In this document: in pieces, positions 62,505-64,000 of the stretch
Layout: the number at the start of each line of letters is the position of its first letter
Position numbering within the stretch: position 1 is the first letter of the stretch
NCBI RefSeq assembly: GCF_003261175.1
Contig: NZ_QLNP01000078.1
Location: 1-64,000, forward strand
Reading direction: 5' to 3'
DNA from: Arthrobacter globiformis
Lineage (GTDB): Bacteria > Actinomycetota > Actinomycetes > Actinomycetales > Micrococcaceae
Length of the DNA: 64,000 nt
The notes under the pieces: model-generated
Seen by the model: the letters and a program-made list of their open reading frames with translations, nothing else
The model's database searches: none
Told to the model about the DNA's origin: nothing
Translations under genes and position numbers: made by a program

Positions 62505-62831
62505 GTGCGCAAGAGAACAGCGTGGATCATCGGAGCAGCGGTCGCTGTGGCGGCTTTGGGGGGCGCGTCGGTGGCTGCGGCTTCCGTGAACCCCTTCGAT
62601 GATGACACAACAGGCAACGGCGGCACCCAGCAGCCGCTGAACCAGACCGACCGCGACAAAGCCGTCGACGCCGCCATGGCCAAAGTGGGCCCCGGACAGG
62701 TCACCGAGGTCGAACGGGGCGACGACGCCGGTTCCTCCTACGAGGTCGAGATCCGCAAGACCGACGGGTCCGAGGTGGAAGTCAACATCGGCCCCAACTT
62801 CCAGGTTCTGAACCAGAGCCCGGACGACTAG
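62505..62831 (+). CDS. Small secreted PepSY-like protein
   Basis: 108 aa from GTG with AAAGGAG 6 nt upstream (ATG 62487 is an alternative). One hydrophobic signal or anchor (residues about 4-27, TAWIIGAAVAVAALGGASVAAA). After an Asn/Gly-rich linker, residues about 48-105 form a PepSY-like unit (KAVDAAMAKVGPGQVTEVERG, SYEVEIRKTDGSEVEVNIG). PepSY domains often inhibit proteases or bind at the wall. It is alone between the Nudix gene and nagA. Confidence 0.8.
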   Translation: MRKRTAWIIGAAVAVAALGGASVAAASVNPFDDDTTGNGGTQQPLNQTDRDKAVDAAMAKVGPGQVTEVERGDDAGSSYEVEIRKTDGSEVEVNIGPNFQVLNQSPDD

Positions 62832-62861
62832 CCACTAGCGCCGCTCAACCAGCAGCAGGGC

Positions 62862-64000
62862 TCAGCCAGCGAGCCATTCGCCTGCCTTCATCACGGCGGC
62901 CACCTCAAGATCCGGCGTGAGGACCACCAGGTCCGCCTTCCGTCCGGCTTCGATGCGCCCGACGTCGGAGAGCCCCAGCATGTCCGCAGGGTTCTGGCTC
63001 GCGGCGCGGACGGCATCGGCGAGCGGGATGCCGGCCTCGTGGACGGCGTGCCGTACCGCCCCGTCCAGCGTGAGGATGCTGCCGGCGATGGTGCCGTCGC
63101 TGACCAGGCGGGCTTCGCCGTCGAACACCTGGACGTCCAGCCCGCCCAACCTGTACCTGCCTTCCTGCGCGCAGGCGGCCGCCATGGCGTCGGTGACGAA
63201 GACGGCGCGCGCCGGGCTGGCGGCAATGAAGCGGACCAGCGACGGGTGGAGGTGGACGCCGTCGGCGATCACCTCGGCAAACACCGCGGGGTCCTCCAGC
63301 AGTGCGAGCGCGGGGCCGGGTTCCCGGTGGTGCAGCGGCCGCATCGCGTTGAACACATGCGTCCCGGCGGTGGCTCCGGCCGCGATCGCCTCGCGGGCCA
63401 GGTCGTAGCCCGCACCCGTGTGGCCAATGGCCGCGACGGCGCCGTAGCCGGTGATCTGCCGGATGGCGGCCAGGCCCCCTTCCAGTTCCGGCGCGATGGT
63501 GACCATCCGGACGGTACCCCGCCCGGCCAGCAGTAGCCGGTCGATGGCCGCCGGTTCCGGTGCGAGCAGAAGCTCCTCGGCGTGGGCGCCCCGGTGGTCG
63601 GGGCTGAGCCAGGGGCCCTCCAGGTGGATCCCGGCCAGCTCGCCCTGCTCCACTAGGGGGGCCAGCGCGGCCACCGCCTTCTCAAGCTGGGTGAGCGGGG
63701 CGGTGACCAGGCTGGCCATCAGGGTGGTGGTGCCGTGGGACCGGTGCACCCCGGCGATCCGAACCGCGGCGGCAACGGGGTCGGCGTCGTTGAAGCTGGA
63801 GCCGCCGCCGCCGTGGATGTGGGCGTCCACAAAGCCGGGGGCGAGGGTGGCGCCCGGAAAGTCGGCGTCGGGCTCCCGGGCGGGCAGCCCGGGACCCGCC
63901 GCGGTGATCCGGCCGCCGTCGGTCTCCACCCAGCCGGGCTCCAGCACTGCGTCGGTTTTAGCGTCACTGGGAAGGATGACCCGGGAAGCAGAAATGAGCG
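62862..64000 (-). CDS. nagA: N-acetylglucosamine-6-phosphate deacetylase, 5' end cut by window
   Basis: The open frame runs past the right edge; the first 17 visible codons (LISASRVILPSDAKTDA) continue upstream, so the start is outside. Amidohydrolase motifs are intact: AHIHGGGGSSFNDADP, GIHLEGPWLSPDHRGAH, AIGHTGAGYD, VFNAMRPLHHREPG and VTDAMAAA with the catalytic Asp. It removes the acetyl group from GlcNAc-6-phosphate in amino-sugar breakdown and wall recycling. nagB is not seen in the window. Confidence 0.95.
   Translation of the reverse strand, partial: LISASRVILPSDAKTDAVLEPGWVETDGGRITAAGPGLPAREPDADFPGATLAPGFVDAHIHGGGGSSFNDADPVAAAVRIAGVHRSHGTTTLMASLVTAPLTQLEKAVAALAPLVEQGELAGIHLEGPWLSPDHRGAHAEELLLAPEPAAIDRLLLAGRGTVRMVTIAPELEGGLAAIRQITGYGAVAAIGHTGAGYDLAREAIAAGATAGTHVFNAMRPLHHREPGPALALLEDPAVFAEVIADGVHLHPSLVRFIAASPARAVFVTDAMAAACAQEGRYRLGGLDVQVFDGEARLVSDGTIAGSILTLDGAVRHAVHEAGIPLADAVRAASQNPADMLGLSDVGRIEAGRKADLVVLTPDLEVAAVMKAGEWLAG

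Overview
The window looks like chromosomal DNA of a high-GC actinobacterium, most likely an Arthrobacter/Pseudarthrobacter-type member of the Micrococcaceae. This is inferred from base composition, GTG/TTG starts, and lineage-typical families: Holin-X, DUF4193, DUF5997 beside a LysR-like sensor domain, a c-di-AMP riboswitch before an NlpC/P60 protein, and a Rv3230c/DesA3-like desaturase pair. No rRNA, tRNA, insertion sequence, prophage or CRISPR array was seen. Genes cut by the window edges are a Holin-X protein (left) and nagA (right).

Layout. 1-9.5 kb holds stress and envelope genes: a divergent Holin-X/LEA-like versus PRC-barrel pair, a phosphatase, katG, TetR and OhrR-like regulators, a ChaA antiporter and DUF4193. 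9.5-16.1 kb is a six-gene minus-strand operon: CaiB/BaiF CoA-transferase, HMG-CoA-lyase-like enzyme, 2-hydroxycarboxylate transporter, gamma-carbonic-anhydrase-like protein, TPP enzyme and IclR regulator, with a visible promoter and inverted repeat. It reads as uptake, CoA activation and cleavage of a hydroxy acid. 16-30 kb is mixed: lytic transglycosylase, an AlkD-like gene with an apparent frameshift, glycogen debranching enzyme, a TetR-controlled membrane pair, two CNNM/CorC proteins, a secreted Fn3 protein, DUF5997/LysR-like pair and an APC permease. 30-38 kb has a multicopper oxidase with a lipoprotein, a short LacI protein, and an ABC ATPase/permease/flavin monooxygenase cluster without its binding protein, facing a BASS transporter. 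38-48.8 kb has a GGEEF diguanylate cyclase, the riboswitch-controlled NlpC/P60 protein, an alarmone-synthetase-like gene coupled to a SulP transporter, and the ferredoxin reductase/desaturase pair.

48.8-61.5 kb is the most regulated part. Two nearly identical promoters (TTGACA, 17-bp spacer, TAT-type -10) each followed by TGGAGCGCTCCA drive an orphan sugar-binding lipoprotein and a dehydrogenase/isomerase pair divergent from a LacI regulator. Next to them, a second LacI gene with an 18-bp palindrome faces a TRAP-transporter operon with two dehydrogenases. A decayed GntR/Cache regulator lies between the parts of the first regulon. The window ends with a Nudix hydrolase, a small PepSY-like protein and nagA.

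The least explained items are the hydroxy-acid operon, the long hairpin-rich leader before a 68-aa gene (9278-9494), the TAAGCATRCTTR element shared by two loci, and the alarmone synthetase/SulP operon. All calls rest on reading the sequence; no database search was run.
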